DNA of 64,000 bases from NCBI RefSeq assembly GCF_002102185.1, contig NZ_LQOW01000003.1, positions 186,001 to 250,000 of the forward strand, given 5' to 3'. Of the stretch, positions 1 through 9,172 are shown in pieces. This stretch comes from Mycobacterium fragae (GTDB lineage: Bacteria; Actinomycetota; Actinomycetes; Mycobacteriales; Mycobacteriaceae). The position numbers and the translations under genes were made by a program. Under the pieces are notes generated by a model. The model made no database searches. It worked only from the letters and a program-made list of their open reading frames with translations, and was not told the DNA's origin. The first letter of the stretch is position 1. Every line of letters begins with the position of its first letter.

Positions 1-1019
1 GCAGCCGCCGAACGCTGCCAACCGCACCGCACCCACGTGTGAGTGCCATCGGCGCGGAAGCATTCCGGTGAACCGGCACGGTGCTGACGATCCAGACGCC
101 GCTGGGCGCGGCGCAGCCTCTTGGTATCCAACCGGATGCCATCAGCCAACGGTTCCACCCAGCCCGACCAGCTACCATCACCGCGCTGCACGGCGATCGC
201 GATCTGGCTCGGGCCGAGGTCAAACGACACCCGACCCGCCCCCACCGGGTGCCGCTGCGTTGGGCGCCCATCACACACCAACTGCATGCGGTAGGTATCA
301 CGGCCGTCGATCACCGTGCGCACAATCCGGGTCGACAACACTTTCCCGGCCGCGATCAACACTTCGATCTCACCGAGCTCGGCCCGCTGCTCACGACCAC
401 GGCGACCCCCCATCGCCACCGGCGCGATCGGGATCACCAAACCCGCGCCCCACTGCAACCCAACCAACCGCCAAGCATCATCGGTGTTGGGCCGCAGCGC
501 ACCATTGCCGTCCTTGGCTGCCACCGAATGCAGACCGCGCCGCGCGTTCTTAAACCGCGGCTTGCCCTTCTTGCCGACGTGCCACTGGCGCACCGCATCA
601 AACGCTCGCGCCCCCAGATTCTGGGTCTCCTGCGCCGGCAGATGTTCACGCACCCACGACGTGCGCAGCGACGACGCGAACGACTGCGCAGCATCAGCGG
701 TGAACCCGTGCCCAGCCTGCACCGCCCCAAACGCGGCACCACGCTTCTTACGCTCGGCGGCTGTGCGCCGCGGCAATTCGCGCGCCGCCTGCCAGGCTGG
801 ATCGGCCTTCACCGCGCGGCTACGCCCGATGAACTCGCCCAGCACCGCGTTATACACCCGCACCCCGGTGAACAACCGAGTGCCGATCTGGCGGCACTGC
901 GTTGGGGTCGGCCGCAGCGGCCACGACCGCACACGCGTCGGCGCACCCCGGGCCCGCTTGCGCGCACGAGGCTTACCCACCGCCTCGACGGCCGGTGTCG
1001 CTGCCATGCGGTCCGACAT
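1..1019 (-). CDS. tnpB: TnpB-family RNA-guided nuclease/transposase accessory protein (partial, runs off left edge)
   Basis: Reading the minus strand from the ATG at 1019 gives an uninterrupted frame of 339 codons that is still open at the window edge. The early part has a basic Arg/Lys-rich stretch. A GKPRFK motif, typical of OrfB/TnpB proteins, lies near residue 150. A beta-strand with F-D-L-G-P-S-Q-I-A-I places a RuvC-I catalytic aspartate at about residue 267. A helix of the type LRRAQRRLDRQHR followed by a DGTHT segment comes after it, as in the longer TnpB subfamily with D-x-G-P-S motifs. TnpB proteins are known to be omega-RNA-guided DNA nucleases encoded in IS200/IS605 elements. The RuvC-II and -III residues and zinc ribbon would lie off-window, so activity cannot be judged. 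The divergent decayed tnpA supports the element assignment. Confidence 0.85.
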   Translation of the reverse strand, partial: MSDRMAATPAVEAVGKPRARKRARGAPTRVRSWPLRPTPTQCRQIGTRLFTGVRVYNAVLGEFIGRSRAVKADPAWQAARELPRRTAAERKKRGAAFGAVQAGHGFTADAAQSFASSLRTSWVREHLPAQETQNLGARAFDAVRQWHVGKKGKPRFKNARRGLHSVAAKDGNGALRPNTDDAWRLVGLQWGAGLVIPIAPVAMGGRRGREQRAELGEIEVLIAAGKVLSTRIVRTVIDGRDTYRMQLVCDGRPTQRHPVGAGRVSFDLGPSQIAIAVQRGDGSWSGWVEPLADGIRLDTKRLRRAQRRLDRQHRAGSPECFRADGTHTWVRCGWQRSAA

Positions 1020-1065
1020 AGCCACAGCACAACCGTAGAGGCGACCACTGACACCAACGACGTCT

Positions 1066-1400
1066 CGCCGTAAACGCCACAGCGTGTCGCGACTGCACGC
1101 CCACCTCGTCTTCGAAACCACCATGCGCACCGTACGCCGAGCTCGATGTCGAGTTGGTCGAGTTCAACGGCGAGGCCGACCACGCGCACCCGCTCGTGGC
1201 TTATCCGCCCACACAGGCGATCTCGACGCTGATGCAACGCCTCAAAAGCCGCACGGCTAACTCCGTTCGCCGGGAATCCACCGGCGCATGTGTGCCCGCC
1301 CCCATGTGCAGCCACCTGTGGTCGCCGTCCTACTTCGCCGTCTCCTACGGCGGCGCACCCTCATCGATCATCAAGCAATACATCCGAAGGTAACCTGCTC
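1066..1400 (+). pseudogene. Decayed IS200/IS605-type TnpA (Y1 HUH transposase) remnant
   Basis: Fragments of a Y1 transposase can be read in two frames. Codons from 1066 give RRKRHSVSRLHAHLVF, a typical TnpA N-terminus. This jumps straight to a TMRTV-like segment, implying an internal deletion of roughly 17 codons by family comparison. A one-base shift near 1134-1140 moves to the frame holding AELDVELVEFNGEADHAH and the rest. The HUH motif (His-Ala-His, 1181-1189) and a Tyr in IIKQYI (1379-1381) are retained. The frame then shifts again and stops at 1393, while the expected C-terminal residues appear one base off. The original protein probably had about 135-140 residues. It is divergent from tnpB, as in IS605, and ends immediately before fadD36. 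It is almost certainly inactive. Confidence 0.8.
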
Positions 1401-1402
1401 AC

Positions 1403-2794
1403 GTGCTGCTGACCTCGCTCGCCGCAGGCCGCGACATCGGCGACGCCGTCCGCATCGGCGACGTCACGCTCAGCCGCAGCGATTTCGTGGGCGCCGCCAC
1501 GTCGGTGGCCGAACGGGTCGGCGGTGCGGACCGAATGGCGGTGCTGGCCACCCCGACCGCGTCAACCGCGCTGGCCGTCGCGGGTTGCCTGATCGCCGGT
1601 GTGCCGGCGGTGCCGGTGCCCGCCGACGTCGGTCAGGCCGAGCGGCGTCACATCCTCACCGACTCTGGCGCGCAGGCCTGGCTGGGTCCCGTTCCCGACG
1701 AGCCGGAGGGCCTGCCGCACGTCCCGGTGCGCCTGCATGCCCGCTCCTGGCACAGCTATCCTGATCCACCTCCTGAGGCCACCGCGCTGATCATCTACAC
1801 CTCCGGCACCACCGGCCCGCCCAAGGGGGTGCAGCTGAGTGGAAAGGCGATCGCCGCCGACCTGGACGCGCTGGCGCAGGCTTGGCAGTGGACACCGGAG
1901 GACACCCTGGTGCACGGACTGCCGCTTTTTCATGTGCACGGTCTGGTGTTGGGTCTACTCGGGTCGCTACGCGTCGGAAACCGCTTCGTGCACACCGGAA
2001 AACCCACGCCAGAAGGTTACGCAGCAGCAGGCGGCACGCTGTATTTCGGTGTTCCCACGGTGTGGTCACGTGTGGTGGCCGACCCAGGGGCGGCCGAAAT
2101 GCTAAGGCCGGCACGACTGCTGGTGTCCGGCAGCGCTCCGCTGCCGGTGCCGGTATTCGACCAGTTGGTCGCGCGCACCGGCCATGCGCCCGTCGAACGA
2201 TACGGAAGTACCGAATCGCTGATCACGCTGTCCACCCGCGCTGACGGCGAGCGCCGTCCGGGCTGGGTCGGCCTGCCGCTGGCCGGCGTGCAGACCCGGT
2301 TGGTCGACGACGCAGGTGCTCCGGTAGCGCACGACGGGGAAACCATTGGGCGACTGCAGGTTCGCGGCCCCACCCTGTTCGACGGGTATCTGAACCGGCC
2401 GGACGCCACCGCGGAGGCGTTCGACGCCGACGGCTGGTACCGCACCGGAGATGTCGCGGTCGTGGACGGCGACGGTATGCATCGCATCGTGGGTCGTGAG
2501 TCGGTCGACCTGATCAAGTCCGGCGGATACCGGGTGGGCGCCGGTGAAATCGAGACGGCGCTGCTCGGCCATCCCGGTGTGGCCGAGGCGGCGGTCGTCG
2601 GCCTGCCCGACGAGGACTTGGGCCAGCGGATCGTGGCGTTCGTCGTCGGTGACGGTGATCCGCAGGCCCTGATCGACTATGTGGCTCAGCAGCTTTCGGT
2701 GCACAAGCGTCCGCGTGAGGTGCGGATCGTCGAGGCGCTGCCCCGCAACGCGATGGGCAAGGTGCTCAAGAAGGAGCTGATGACGTGGCGCTGA
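1403..2794 (+). CDS. fadD36: Fatty-acid/acyl-CoA synthetase FadD36-like
   Basis: Member of the ANL superfamily that activates an acyl substrate to acyl-AMP and then acyl-CoA. Of 463 residues, the AMP-binding P-loop IIYTSGTTGPPKG lies near residues 130-142, a RYGSTES adenine-binding motif near 265, GWYRTGD near 345, and a C-terminal catalytic lysine in the NAMGKVLKKEL motif. Length and sequence match mycobacterial FadD36 (about 470 residues, Rv1193 from memory). The GTG at 1403 gives the family start. It lies only a few bases after the tnpA remnant, so the original promoter region has probably been replaced or trimmed by the element. The next gene overlaps its last 10 bases, implying co-translation. 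The substrate is not evident; related enzymes act on malonyl- or short-chain acids. Confidence 0.9.
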   Translation: MLLTSLAAGRDIGDAVRIGDVTLSRSDFVGAATSVAERVGGADRMAVLATPTASTALAVAGCLIAGVPAVPVPADVGQAERRHILTDSGAQAWLGPVPDEPEGLPHVPVRLHARSWHSYPDPPPEATALIIYTSGTTGPPKGVQLSGKAIAADLDALAQAWQWTPEDTLVHGLPLFHVHGLVLGLLGSLRVGNRFVHTGKPTPEGYAAAGGTLYFGVPTVWSRVVADPGAAEMLRPARLLVSGSAPLPVPVFDQLVARTGHAPVERYGSTESLITLSTRADGERRPGWVGLPLAGVQTRLVDDAGAPVAHDGETIGRLQVRGPTLFDGYLNRPDATAEAFDADGWYRTGDVAVVDGDGMHRIVGRESVDLIKSGGYRVGAGEIETALLGHPGVAEAAVVGLPDEDLGQRIVAFVVGDGDPQALIDYVAQQLSVHKRPREVRIVEALPRNAMGKVLKKELMTWR

Positions 2795-3135
2795 CGTTCG
2801 ACGAGATCTGCGTGGACGCGGTGGATCCCACCGCGCTGGGCGTGTGGTGGTCGACGGTGTTGGGCTGGTCGCACGACATCGACGATGAGGGCGACGTGCT
2901 GCTGCACGCCCCGGCGGGCGCCGGCCCGAACTGGATGTTCCTCGGCGTGCCCGAGGGCAAAGTCGCCAAGAACCGCATCCACTTCGACTTTCGGCCCGAC
3001 AACCAGCAAGCCGAGGTCGATCGGGTGGTCGGGCTGGGAGCGCGTCGCGTTGACATCGGTCAGGGCGACGACGCAAGCTGGGTCGTGCTGGCCGACCCCG
3101 AGGGCAACGAGTTCTGCATCTTGGCGGCGGAATAG
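2785..3135 (+). CDS. VOC-superfamily (glyoxalase-like) protein
   Basis: A 116-residue protein beginning with GTG at 2785, ten bases inside fadD36, so translationally coupled to it. It shows the beta-alpha-beta-beta-beta layout of the vicinal oxygen chelate fold: an opening TFDEICVDAVDP strand, a central IHFDF strand and a terminal WVVLADPEGNEFCIL strand, the last being the typical VOC C-terminal metal/ligand motif with Glu. It belongs to the glyoxalase-like domain group (Glyoxalase_6 type) common in actinobacteria. No substrate can be deduced. Coupling with an acyl-CoA synthetase suggests a role on a related acyl or ketone compound, but this is inference. Confidence 0.8.
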   Translation: MALTFDEICVDAVDPTALGVWWSTVLGWSHDIDDEGDVLLHAPAGAGPNWMFLGVPEGKVAKNRIHFDFRPDNQQAEVDRVVGLGARRVDIGQGDDASWVVLADPEGNEFCILAAE

Positions 3136-3154
3136 GCCAGGCGTAACGGCCGGC

Positions 3155-3508
3155 TCAGTCGCGGTGGCTCACGATGTTGAGGACGTTTCCATCCGGTGCC
3201 CGCACGAAGAATCGGCGCACGCCCCACGGCTCCGTCGTCAGCGGATGCACAATCTGGTAGCCCAGCTTCCGGGCTTCGTCGTAAGCTCCTTCGACGTCGT
3301 CGGTGTGGACCGAGATGACGGAGTCTTCGGGCGCGGTGGCGTCGCGGCTTACCAGCTGGACGACTGCCTTGGTGTCGGGCGAGGTGTATCGCGCCACCCA
3401 GCCCAGGTTGAACTCCTCGGTGCTCAGGCCGAGGTAATCGGTGTAGAAGCGCTTCGCTTCTTCGACATCTGCGACGCCGAGGTTGGCGGTGATACGGGTC
3501 GCACGCAT
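3155..3508 (-). CDS. VOC-superfamily protein (glyoxalase/bleomycin resistance type)
   Basis: A 117-residue VOC-fold protein. The N-terminal strand ITANLGVADVEEAKRFY and the C-terminal RRFFVRAPDGNVLNIV strand are typical of glyoxalase/bleomycin-resistance/dioxygenase proteins. It is the last gene of a minus-strand run dapD, AraC regulator, VOC, VOC. Its ATG at 3508 follows the stop of the preceding VOC gene by only two bases, so the pair is almost certainly co-transcribed and co-translated. The two tandem VOC proteins are divergent in sequence and may form a paired enzyme or an antibiotic-binding pair. The substrate is unknown. Confidence 0.8.
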   Translation of the reverse strand: MRATRITANLGVADVEEAKRFYTDYLGLSTEEFNLGWVARYTSPDTKAVVQLVSRDATAPEDSVISVHTDDVEGAYDEARKLGYQIVHPLTTEPWGVRRFFVRAPDGNVLNIVSHRD

Positions 3509-3510
3509 GG

Positions 3511-3912
3511 TCAGCTCGACACGGGTTCACCGGCGTAGTCGCCGAATGACCACAAGTTGCCTTCAGGGTCGCGCACCGCGAATTCGTTTGCGCCGTAATC
3601 GGTTTTGGCGAGCGGGCGCACGATATCAGCCTGGTGTGATAGGACGCGTCCGTAGAGTGTGTCCGGGTCGCGGGTGACGACGTATCCGCCGGCGGTTCCA
3701 GGTTCACGCGACCAGTCCGCGCCGGGTTTGTGGCTGCCCAGCATGATGCCGCCGCTGCCTTCGGGCCAGTTCAGCTGGGCGTGATCCACCGTGTCGCCAT
3801 CGCCGTATCGCGCCGCGACGACGAAGCCGAACACCTCCACGTAGAAGTCGATGAGCTTGGGAGCGTTATGCGCCTGTAGCGTCGACCAGACAGTCGGATT
3901 CGAGGTAGTCAT
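3511..3912 (-). CDS. VOC-superfamily protein (PhnB-like glyoxalase)
   Basis: A 133-residue protein with a VWSTLQAHNAPKLIDFYVEVFGF opening, the signature of PhnB/YdhR-like VOC proteins, and a terminal EFAVRDPEGNLWSFGDY strand close to the family pattern of DPxGxxW. The start (ATG, 3912) lies 47 bases inside the 3' end of the upstream AraC-family gene, so the two genes overlap in different frames. This suggests the regulator and the VOC pair form one unit. The overlapped part encodes the non-conserved C-terminal tail of the regulator. Confidence 0.8.
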   Translation of the reverse strand: MTTSNPTVWSTLQAHNAPKLIDFYVEVFGFVVAARYGDGDTVDHAQLNWPEGSGGIMLGSHKPGADWSREPGTAGGYVVTRDPDTLYGRVLSHQADIVRPLAKTDYGANEFAVRDPEGNLWSFGDYAGEPVSS

Positions 3913-4783
3913 GGTCCCACTCTGATCCGAACGAGTGCCCGCCGTCTTGGATATTTCGGAACTCTTCGGCCAACCAGGCGCGCGGCGGGACTCCGGCGAA
4001 CCGGACGAACTCTCTCGTCAGGTGGGCCTGGTCGTAATACCCCCTGTCGACCGCGACCGCGGCCAGGTCAACCCGGCCGTGCCGCCGCGCCGACGCCGCG
4101 ATCGCCGTCGTCGCGTGCTCAAACCGCATCAGCATCGACACGGTCTTCGGCGTCCGGCCAACCTCCTGCTGGAACAGCGTTGTCAAATGCCGTGCGCTGA
4201 CCCCGACACGATCTGCCAAGGCGCCCACCGCAATTCGGCCCTCGGTGCGCTCCAGCAGACGCCAGGCATAGGCGACCTCGGGCCGCACCGTCACGCCGTC
4301 GCGGCGCCGTCGGGCGTTGGCCAGATACTCCGCGACGGTCGCAAACACCTGTGGCCATCGGCGCGCTGCTGCCACCCGCTCGGGGAGCTCGCCTGCGCGT
4401 CGACCGAGCACGTCGAGTGCGTCGTACTCGGTGACGGGCAGCTCGGCGCTGGGCATCCCGAACAACGCCCGCGAGGCCAGGGGATGCACCGCCAGCTGCA
4501 CACCTGCCTGGCCACACCGTTGGCGCACATGGCTTGCCTGCACGTGCAGACCGCCAAGGATCAACGGGTTGGGCCGGGCCACCGCCAGCGCGTCGGCGCT
4601 GTGCGCGGCCTCCACACCATCGTCGAGGCTGACGATGAATGTCAGCGTCGACGATGGCATGCCGCGATGCACCGTCTCGGGCACATCCAGCGCGCGGTAG
4701 CCGACCATCGACATGATGCCGGGCGCGCTATGCGGCGGCGCCACCACGAACTCCCAGCTGCGCTGCGCTTCGTCGACCATCAC
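3866..4783 (-). CDS. AraC-family transcriptional regulator
   Basis: A 305-residue regulator. The N-terminal part (about 1-150) is a ligand-binding domain of the DUF6597 type with many beta strands. The C-terminal part (about 165-270) is an AraC/XylS double helix-turn-helix, with RIAVGALADRVGVSARHLTTLFQQEVGRTPK for the first HTH and LAAVAVDRGYYDQAHLTREFVRFAGVPPRAW for the second. The tail of about 25 residues overlaps the next gene and is not part of the DNA-binding domain. It starts 10 bases after the dapD stop, so it may read through from dapD. It more probably controls the two VOC genes behind it than lysine synthesis, but this is inference. Confidence 0.85.
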   Translation of the reverse strand: MMVDEAQRSWEFVVAPPHSAPGIMSMVGYRALDVPETVHRGMPSSTLTFIVSLDDGVEAAHSADALAVARPNPLILGGLHVQASHVRQRCGQAGVQLAVHPLASRALFGMPSAELPVTEYDALDVLGRRAGELPERVAAARRWPQVFATVAEYLANARRRRDGVTVRPEVAYAWRLLERTEGRIAVGALADRVGVSARHLTTLFQQEVGRTPKTVSMLMRFEHATTAIAASARRHGRVDLAAVAVDRGYYDQAHLTREFVRFAGVPPRAWLAEEFRNIQDGGHSFGSEWDHDYLESDCLVDATGA

Positions 4784-4793
4784 AACACCGGCT

Positions 4794-5747
4794 TCAGTTG
4801 GCGTGCAGGTCCTCGTTGAGCTCGATGCCCCGACCGTCGCGGGACACTACCTCGACGGCGCCGGTCACCGAGTTGCGGCGGAACAGCATGTTATTCCCGC
4901 CGGATAGCTCGCGCGCCTTGACCGAGGTTCCGTCCGGCATGCTGACCTTGGTCCCCGCAGTGACGTACAGGCCGGCCTCGATCACACAGTCATCGCCCAA
5001 CGAAATTCCCAGCCCGGAGTTGGCGCCGAGCAGACAATGCTTCCCGATCGAAATCACGTCGGTGCCACCGCCGGACAGTGTCCCCATGATCGAGGCGCCG
5101 CCGCCGATGTCGGAGCCGTCGTCCACCACCACGCCTGCCGAGATGCGACCCTCCACCATCGAGGCGCCCAGCGTGCCGGCGTTGTAGTTCACGAATCCTT
5201 CGTGCATCACCGTGGTGCCCGCCGCCAGGTGCGCGCCCAGCCGCACCCGGTCGGCGTCGGCGATGCGCACCCCGGTCGGGACCACGTAGTCGACCATTCG
5301 GGGGAATTTGTCCAGGCCGTACACCGTGACGGGTCCGCGGCGGCGCAGCCGTGCCCGCACCGTCTCGAAACCCTCGACCGCACACGGCCCGTGGTTGGTC
5401 CACACGACATTGGACAAGATCCCGAAGAAAGCGTCGGCGTTGAGCCCGTGCGGCGTGACGAGCCGATGCGAGAGCAGATGCAGCCGCAGATAAGCGTCGT
5501 AGGCATCGATGGCCTTGTCGTCCAGCGAGCCGATCACGGTGCGCACCGTGACGGTCTCGGTCCCGCGGTCGTCGTCGCGGCCGGTGAGCGCCGCCAAGTC
5601 GTCGGGCACCTCGGCCACCGAGAGCCGCACCGTGCCGCTCTCGCCGGACTCGATCAGTTCCGGTGCGGGAAACCAGGTATCGAGGACCGACCCGTCGGCG
5701 GCAATCGTCGCCAACCCAATACCCGAAGCTCCAGTCACGCTGGCCAC
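4794..5747 (-). CDS. dapD: Tetrahydrodipicolinate N-succinyltransferase DapD
   Basis: Transfers succinyl from succinyl-CoA to tetrahydrodipicolinate in the meso-diaminopimelate/lysine pathway, in the cytoplasm. The 317-residue product matches the mycobacterial/actinobacterial DapD type. The C-terminal half carries hexapeptide repeats of a left-handed beta helix (for example [21 protein letters not shown] and the [22 protein letters not shown] stretch). The N-terminal half is the actinobacterial extension. It is divergent from dapE, which acts two steps later, across a 48-base gap, so both diaminopimelate genes share one promoter region. Synteny with Rv1201c/Rv1202 supports the call. Confidence 0.96.
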   Translation of the reverse strand: MASVTGASGIGLATIAADGSVLDTWFPAPELIESGESGTVRLSVAEVPDDLAALTGRDDDRGTETVTVRTVIGSLDDKAIDAYDAYLRLHLLSHRLVTPHGLNADAFFGILSNVVWTNHGPCAVEGFETVRARLRRRGPVTVYGLDKFPRMVDYVVPTGVRIADADRVRLGAHLAAGTTVMHEGFVNYNAGTLGASMVEGRISAGVVVDDGSDIGGGASIMGTLSGGGTDVISIGKHCLLGANSGLGISLGDDCVIEAGLYVTAGTKVSMPDGTSVKARELSGGNNMLFRRNSVTGAVEVVSRDGRGIELNEDLHAN

Positions 5748-5783
5748 GCTACTGTCCTGGGCCGCGTAGCCGCAAAAGGCCTC

Positions 5784-5789
5784 TACGCT
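5784..5789 (+). promoter_or_regulatory. Likely -10 element (TACGCT) of a leaderless dapE transcript
   Basis: TACGCT fits the mycobacterial TANNNT -10 pattern and ends six bases before the dapE GTG, the spacing expected if transcription begins on the start codon. No Shine-Dalgarno sequence precedes the GTG. This is inference from position only. Confidence 0.45.
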
Positions 5790-5795
5790 GGGATC

Positions 5796-6860
5796 GTGCT
5801 GGATCTACGTGGTGACCCGATCGAGCTGACCGCGGCATTGGTCGACATCCCCAGCGAGTCCCGGAACGAGGCGCGCATCGCAGATGAGGTGGAAGCCGCG
5901 CTGCAGGCGCAGACGTCGGATTTGGAGGTCATCCGCAACGGCAATGCCGTGCTGGCGCGCACTGCGCTGGGTCGGCCGTCGCGGGTGCTGCTGGCCGGGC
6001 ACCTCGACACAGTCCCGGCGGCCGACAATCTGCCCAGCCGCCGAGACGGCGACCTGCTGCACGGCTGCGGCACCGCGGACATGAAATCCGGTGTCGCTGT
6101 CTTCCTGCATCTGGCCGCCACGCTCGCCACGCCCGCGCATGACTTGACGCTGGTGTTCTACGACTGCGAGGAAATCGAGTCGGCGGCAAACGGTTTGGGT
6201 CGCATCGAGCGTGAGTTGCCGGAATGGCTGGCCGCCGATGTGGCCATCCTCGGCGAGCCAACAGGCGGCTACATCGAGGCTGGCTGTCAGGGCACGTTGC
6301 GGGTCGTCATCAGTGCGAGCGGAACACGGGCGCATTCGGCGCGACCCTGGCTGGGCGACAACGCCATTCACAAGCTGGGCGCTGTGTTGGACCGGCTAGC
6401 GGGCTATCAGGCCCGCAACGTCGACATCGACGGCTGCACCTACCGGGAAGGCCTGTCGGCGGTGCGCATCGACGGCGGTGTCGCCGGCAACGTCATCCCC
6501 GACGCGGCGTCGGTGACGGTGAACTTCCGCTTCGCACCGGACCGATCGCCGGACGCCGCGCTGCACCACGTCCACGAGGTATTCGACGGGCTCGACGTGC
6601 GGATGGAGCAGACCGATCTTGCGGCCGGAGCGCTGCCCGGGCTGTCGAAGCCGGCCGCCAAGGCCCTCGTGGAGGCGGCCGGCGGGCAAGTGCGGGCGAA
6701 ATACGGCTGGACCGACGTGTCGCGGTTCGCGGCCCGGGGCATCCCCGCGGTCAATTACGGGCCGGGTGATCCCAACCTGGCGCATCGGCGCGACGAGCGG
6801 GTTCCGGTCGGCCAGATCACCGCCGCCGCGAACATGTTGCGGCGATATCTGAGCCCTTAG
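5796..6860 (+). CDS. dapE: Succinyl-diaminopimelate desuccinylase DapE
   Basis: Zn-dependent M20 hydrolase that releases succinate from N-succinyl-LL-diaminopimelate. The GTG at 5796 gives 354 residues beginning [19 protein letters not shown], the known mycobacterial start; the frame is open much further upstream but that part lies opposite dapD. Metal-site motifs are visible: GHLDTVP (His and catalytic Asp), [10 protein letters not shown] (bridging Asp), FYDCEEIES (Glu-Glu pair) and ILGEPTGG. The dimerisation lid domain lies at about residues 180-290, and the last His ligand in NLAHRRDE. Its stop overlaps the stop of the converging ATPase gene. Confidence 0.96.
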   Translation: MLDLRGDPIELTAALVDIPSESRNEARIADEVEAALQAQTSDLEVIRNGNAVLARTALGRPSRVLLAGHLDTVPAADNLPSRRDGDLLHGCGTADMKSGVAVFLHLAATLATPAHDLTLVFYDCEEIESAANGLGRIERELPEWLAADVAILGEPTGGYIEAGCQGTLRVVISASGTRAHSARPWLGDNAIHKLGAVLDRLAGYQARNVDIDGCTYREGLSAVRIDGGVAGNVIPDAASVTVNFRFAPDRSPDAALHHVHEVFDGLDVRMEQTDLAAGALPGLSKPAAKALVEAAGGQVRAKYGWTDVSRFAARGIPAVNYGPGDPNLAHRRDERVPVGQITAAANMLRRYLSP

Positions 6861-9109
6861 CTGCGCTGCGCCTGGGCGGCGGCGTCGGCGGCCGCGGGTT
6901 GTAGTCCCCGATCGGCCAGGTCGGCCGCGACGTCGGCCAGCGCCGTGGCATCGCCGGTCGCCAGCGCGCGCGCATGGGCCAGCGTGAGCCTTCCCAGCAC
7001 GCAGTCCACCTCGACGGCCAACCGCTCGGCCCGATACACCGCCCGGTTGTCACCGAGCCGCGTCGCGTCCTGCAGCGCGCGCAGGGCGATCGCCGACTGT
7101 CCGCCGCGCTCGGCCGCCTGCACGGCCTCACGGGCGGCCTCGATCGCGCCCGTCGTGTCGCCATGGGCCGCCTTCGACCACGCCTTGGCCAGCGCCAGCT
7201 CGGGCGCGAACAGCCTGGACTTCATGCCGTGCCGAGATTCCGCGCGGCTCAACGCCTTTGCCGCCGCGAGCTGTTCACCTCGTTGGCCGAGCGCCTGCGC
7301 CAGCAGAGTCAATGACAGCGGGCCCCATGAATACCCGGTCCGCGCCAGCGGATCGGCGGCCCGCTGCAACAGCGCCACCGCGGCGTCGAAATCGCCTTGG
7401 GCAATTGCCACGTAACCCACCAGCGTTTCACCGATCGCCCTGCCGGGCTGCTGCAGCTCGGCGAAGTCGGTGTAACGCTGCGCCAGCTCGCGAGCCGCCC
7501 GCAGCCGGCCCGCCATCAGCAGCGCGGTGATCCGGGCGAAGCCACTGGTGAACCTCAGCAATCCCGGATGCTCGCCGGCGGTCGCACGAGCGGCCAGCGC
7601 CTCGACGTCGTCGAACCGGCCGGTACGCGCCGAGGACAGCGCGGCGGCCGAAGCCGCCCAGCCCACCGCCACCTCGTCGGCGTGCGGTGAGGCCAGCACC
7701 TCCTCGGCGATGCGCAGCGCACGCAGCGGCGTGCCCGCGTTCATCGCGAACGTCGCGGCGAGCGCGTCGACCGTGGCCCGCGCCGTCGGCACCTCGATCT
7801 GGTTGCGCGTCGTCTGCAGAAAGGCGGTCGCCCGTTCCGGCTCGTCCTGCATCCAGAACTGGTTCGCCGCGCGCGGCAGCGCCCAGGCGATCAGCTCGGA
7901 TTGCGACAGCTGGTCGGGATCCACCGCGGCCAGCACCGCGCCGGCCTCGCGTCCGCGGCCCTGCCAGGCCAGTGCGTAGCCCAGCGCCAGGCGTGCCGCG
8001 AGCCCGCCGGAATGCTCCAGCGCGGCCTGCGCCAGTCGTTCGGCCAGCTCCAGCTCACCCAGCCGGAGGGCGTGCTGGGCCGCGGTGGCGTCGGCGAGCG
8101 CACCGGGAGCGTCGCTGTCGACGGCCAGCGCGGCGCGTCGCAGCTGCTCGCCGACGTTCTCGGAAGGCTGGGACGCCAGCTGTTCGAGCAGCGATGTGCG
8201 CAATCTGCGCGCGGTGTCCGGTTCCTGGGCGGCGCGGGTGCGGGCGGTGTAGAGCGGATGGGCCGCTCGCACCATGCCGTCGTCATCGGCGGTGACCGCC
8301 CCGATGGTTTCCGCGTCGTTGACGGTGTCCTCACCGGCCAGCGCGGCGAGGTCGCTGCGGCGCAACGGTTCTGCGATTGCCAGGTAGTCCAGTACCGTGC
8401 GGGCCGGCGCGGGCAGGGCGTTGAGATAGCGGTCGATCAGACCGGAAAGCGATGGGCTGTCGGCCCCCTGATCGCCGTTTTCGAGCAGACGCCGCACGTA
8501 CAACGGGTTGCCCTGGCTGCGGGCGAAGACGTCATCGACGTCAGCGGACGAGCCGGCGGACTCGAGCAGCGCCGCCGTCTGCGATCTGTCCAGCGGCTCG
8601 ATCTCGATCCGGGTGAGCAGATCGTCAGTCCACAATGCCGCGACGGCGTCGGGCGGCTCCGCCTCGGCACGGACCGTGACAATCAGCCGTGCGGAATGAT
8701 CCAGCGCAAGCTGATACAGCAAGGTGGCCGACATGTGGTCCAGGTCGTGTGCGTCGTCGACAACGACGAGCAGCTCTGCGCCGTCGCGAATCAGCGAGTC
8801 GCGGGCGGTGCGCAGGAGCTCAGCGGGCCTACCGTCGTCGGCTGCCAAAACGTCGGTCAGGCGACTGAACGCGCCGAACGGGATGCTCCGCTCCGACGCG
8901 GTCCCCGCCACCCATCGCACCACGGCCGACGGCCGCCGCGCGGCGAACCTCTCCGCGGCAGCGCGGGCCACCGAAGTCTTGCCGACGCCGTCGGCTCCCA
9001 CCAACACCGCGCCGCGCCCGGCACCATCCAGGCTCGCCGCCACCCGGTCCAGCACGGCATCGGGCGGCGTGGCAGCCCAACCAGTCGGCACGGCCGAATT
9101 ATTGCCCAC
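6857..9109 (-). CDS. Large P-loop (STAND/MalT-like) ATPase without DNA-binding domain
   Basis: From the GTG at 9109 this encodes 750 residues; a GTG at 9091 is an alternative. The N-terminal ATPase has a Walker [12 protein letters not shown] near residue 35 and a Walker [12 protein letters not shown] near residue 115, in the style of AAA_16/MalT-LuxR regulators. The rest is an Ala/Leu-rich run of helical repeats resembling TPR/MalT superhelices. The LuxR helix-turn-helix usually found at the C-terminus of such proteins is not visible; the protein ends in a low-complexity Ala-rich tail. From memory, M. tuberculosis has Rv1204c (about 562 residues) and Rv1203c (about 194), whose sum is close to 750, so those may be a split form of this gene. 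The function is unknown, probably a signalling ATPase. Confidence 0.8.
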   Translation of the reverse strand: MGNNSAVPTGWAATPPDAVLDRVAASLDGAGRGAVLVGADGVGKTSVARAAAERFAARRPSAVVRWVAGTASERSIPFGAFSRLTDVLAADDGRPAELLRTARDSLIRDGAELLVVVDDAHDLDHMSATLLYQLALDHSARLIVTVRAEAEPPDAVAALWTDDLLTRIEIEPLDRSQTAALLESAGSSADVDDVFARSQGNPLYVRRLLENGDQGADSPSLSGLIDRYLNALPAPARTVLDYLAIAEPLRRSDLAALAGEDTVNDAETIGAVTADDDGMVRAAHPLYTARTRAAQEPDTARRLRTSLLEQLASQPSENVGEQLRRAALAVDSDAPGALADATAAQHALRLGELELAERLAQAALEHSGGLAARLALGYALAWQGRGREAGAVLAAVDPDQLSQSELIAWALPRAANQFWMQDEPERATAFLQTTRNQIEVPTARATVDALAATFAMNAGTPLRALRIAEEVLASPHADEVAVGWAASAAALSSARTGRFDDVEALAARATAGEHPGLLRFTSGFARITALLMAGRLRAARELAQRYTDFAELQQPGRAIGETLVGYVAIAQGDFDAAVALLQRAADPLARTGYSWGPLSLTLLAQALGQRGEQLAAAKALSRAESRHGMKSRLFAPELALAKAWSKAAHGDTTGAIEAAREAVQAAERGGQSAIALRALQDATRLGDNRAVYRAERLAVEVDCVLGRLTLAHARALATGDATALADVAADLADRGLQPAAADAAAQAQRS

Positions 9110-9172
9110 TCTGCGTTCGTCCCGGCGACAGGCCCAAATGCGGGGGAGGGCAGCCTGGTCTACGTTTCGACT

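Noticed and set aside
81-1073. Long plus-strand open frame of 330 codons at the left edge
   Set aside because: It is opposite the tnpB gene; the minus-strand frame carries recognisable TnpB motifs, while the plus frame is Arg/Pro/His-rich with no family features.
5037-5795. N-terminal extension of dapE to 5037
   Set aside because: It lies opposite dapD and would add 253 non-homologous residues; the GTG at 5796 gives the family length and a leaderless promoter.
7901-9172. Plus-strand extension of the LOG gene
   Set aside because: The region is antisense to the ATPase gene; LOG proteins are about 190 residues, which the GTG at 9173 provides.
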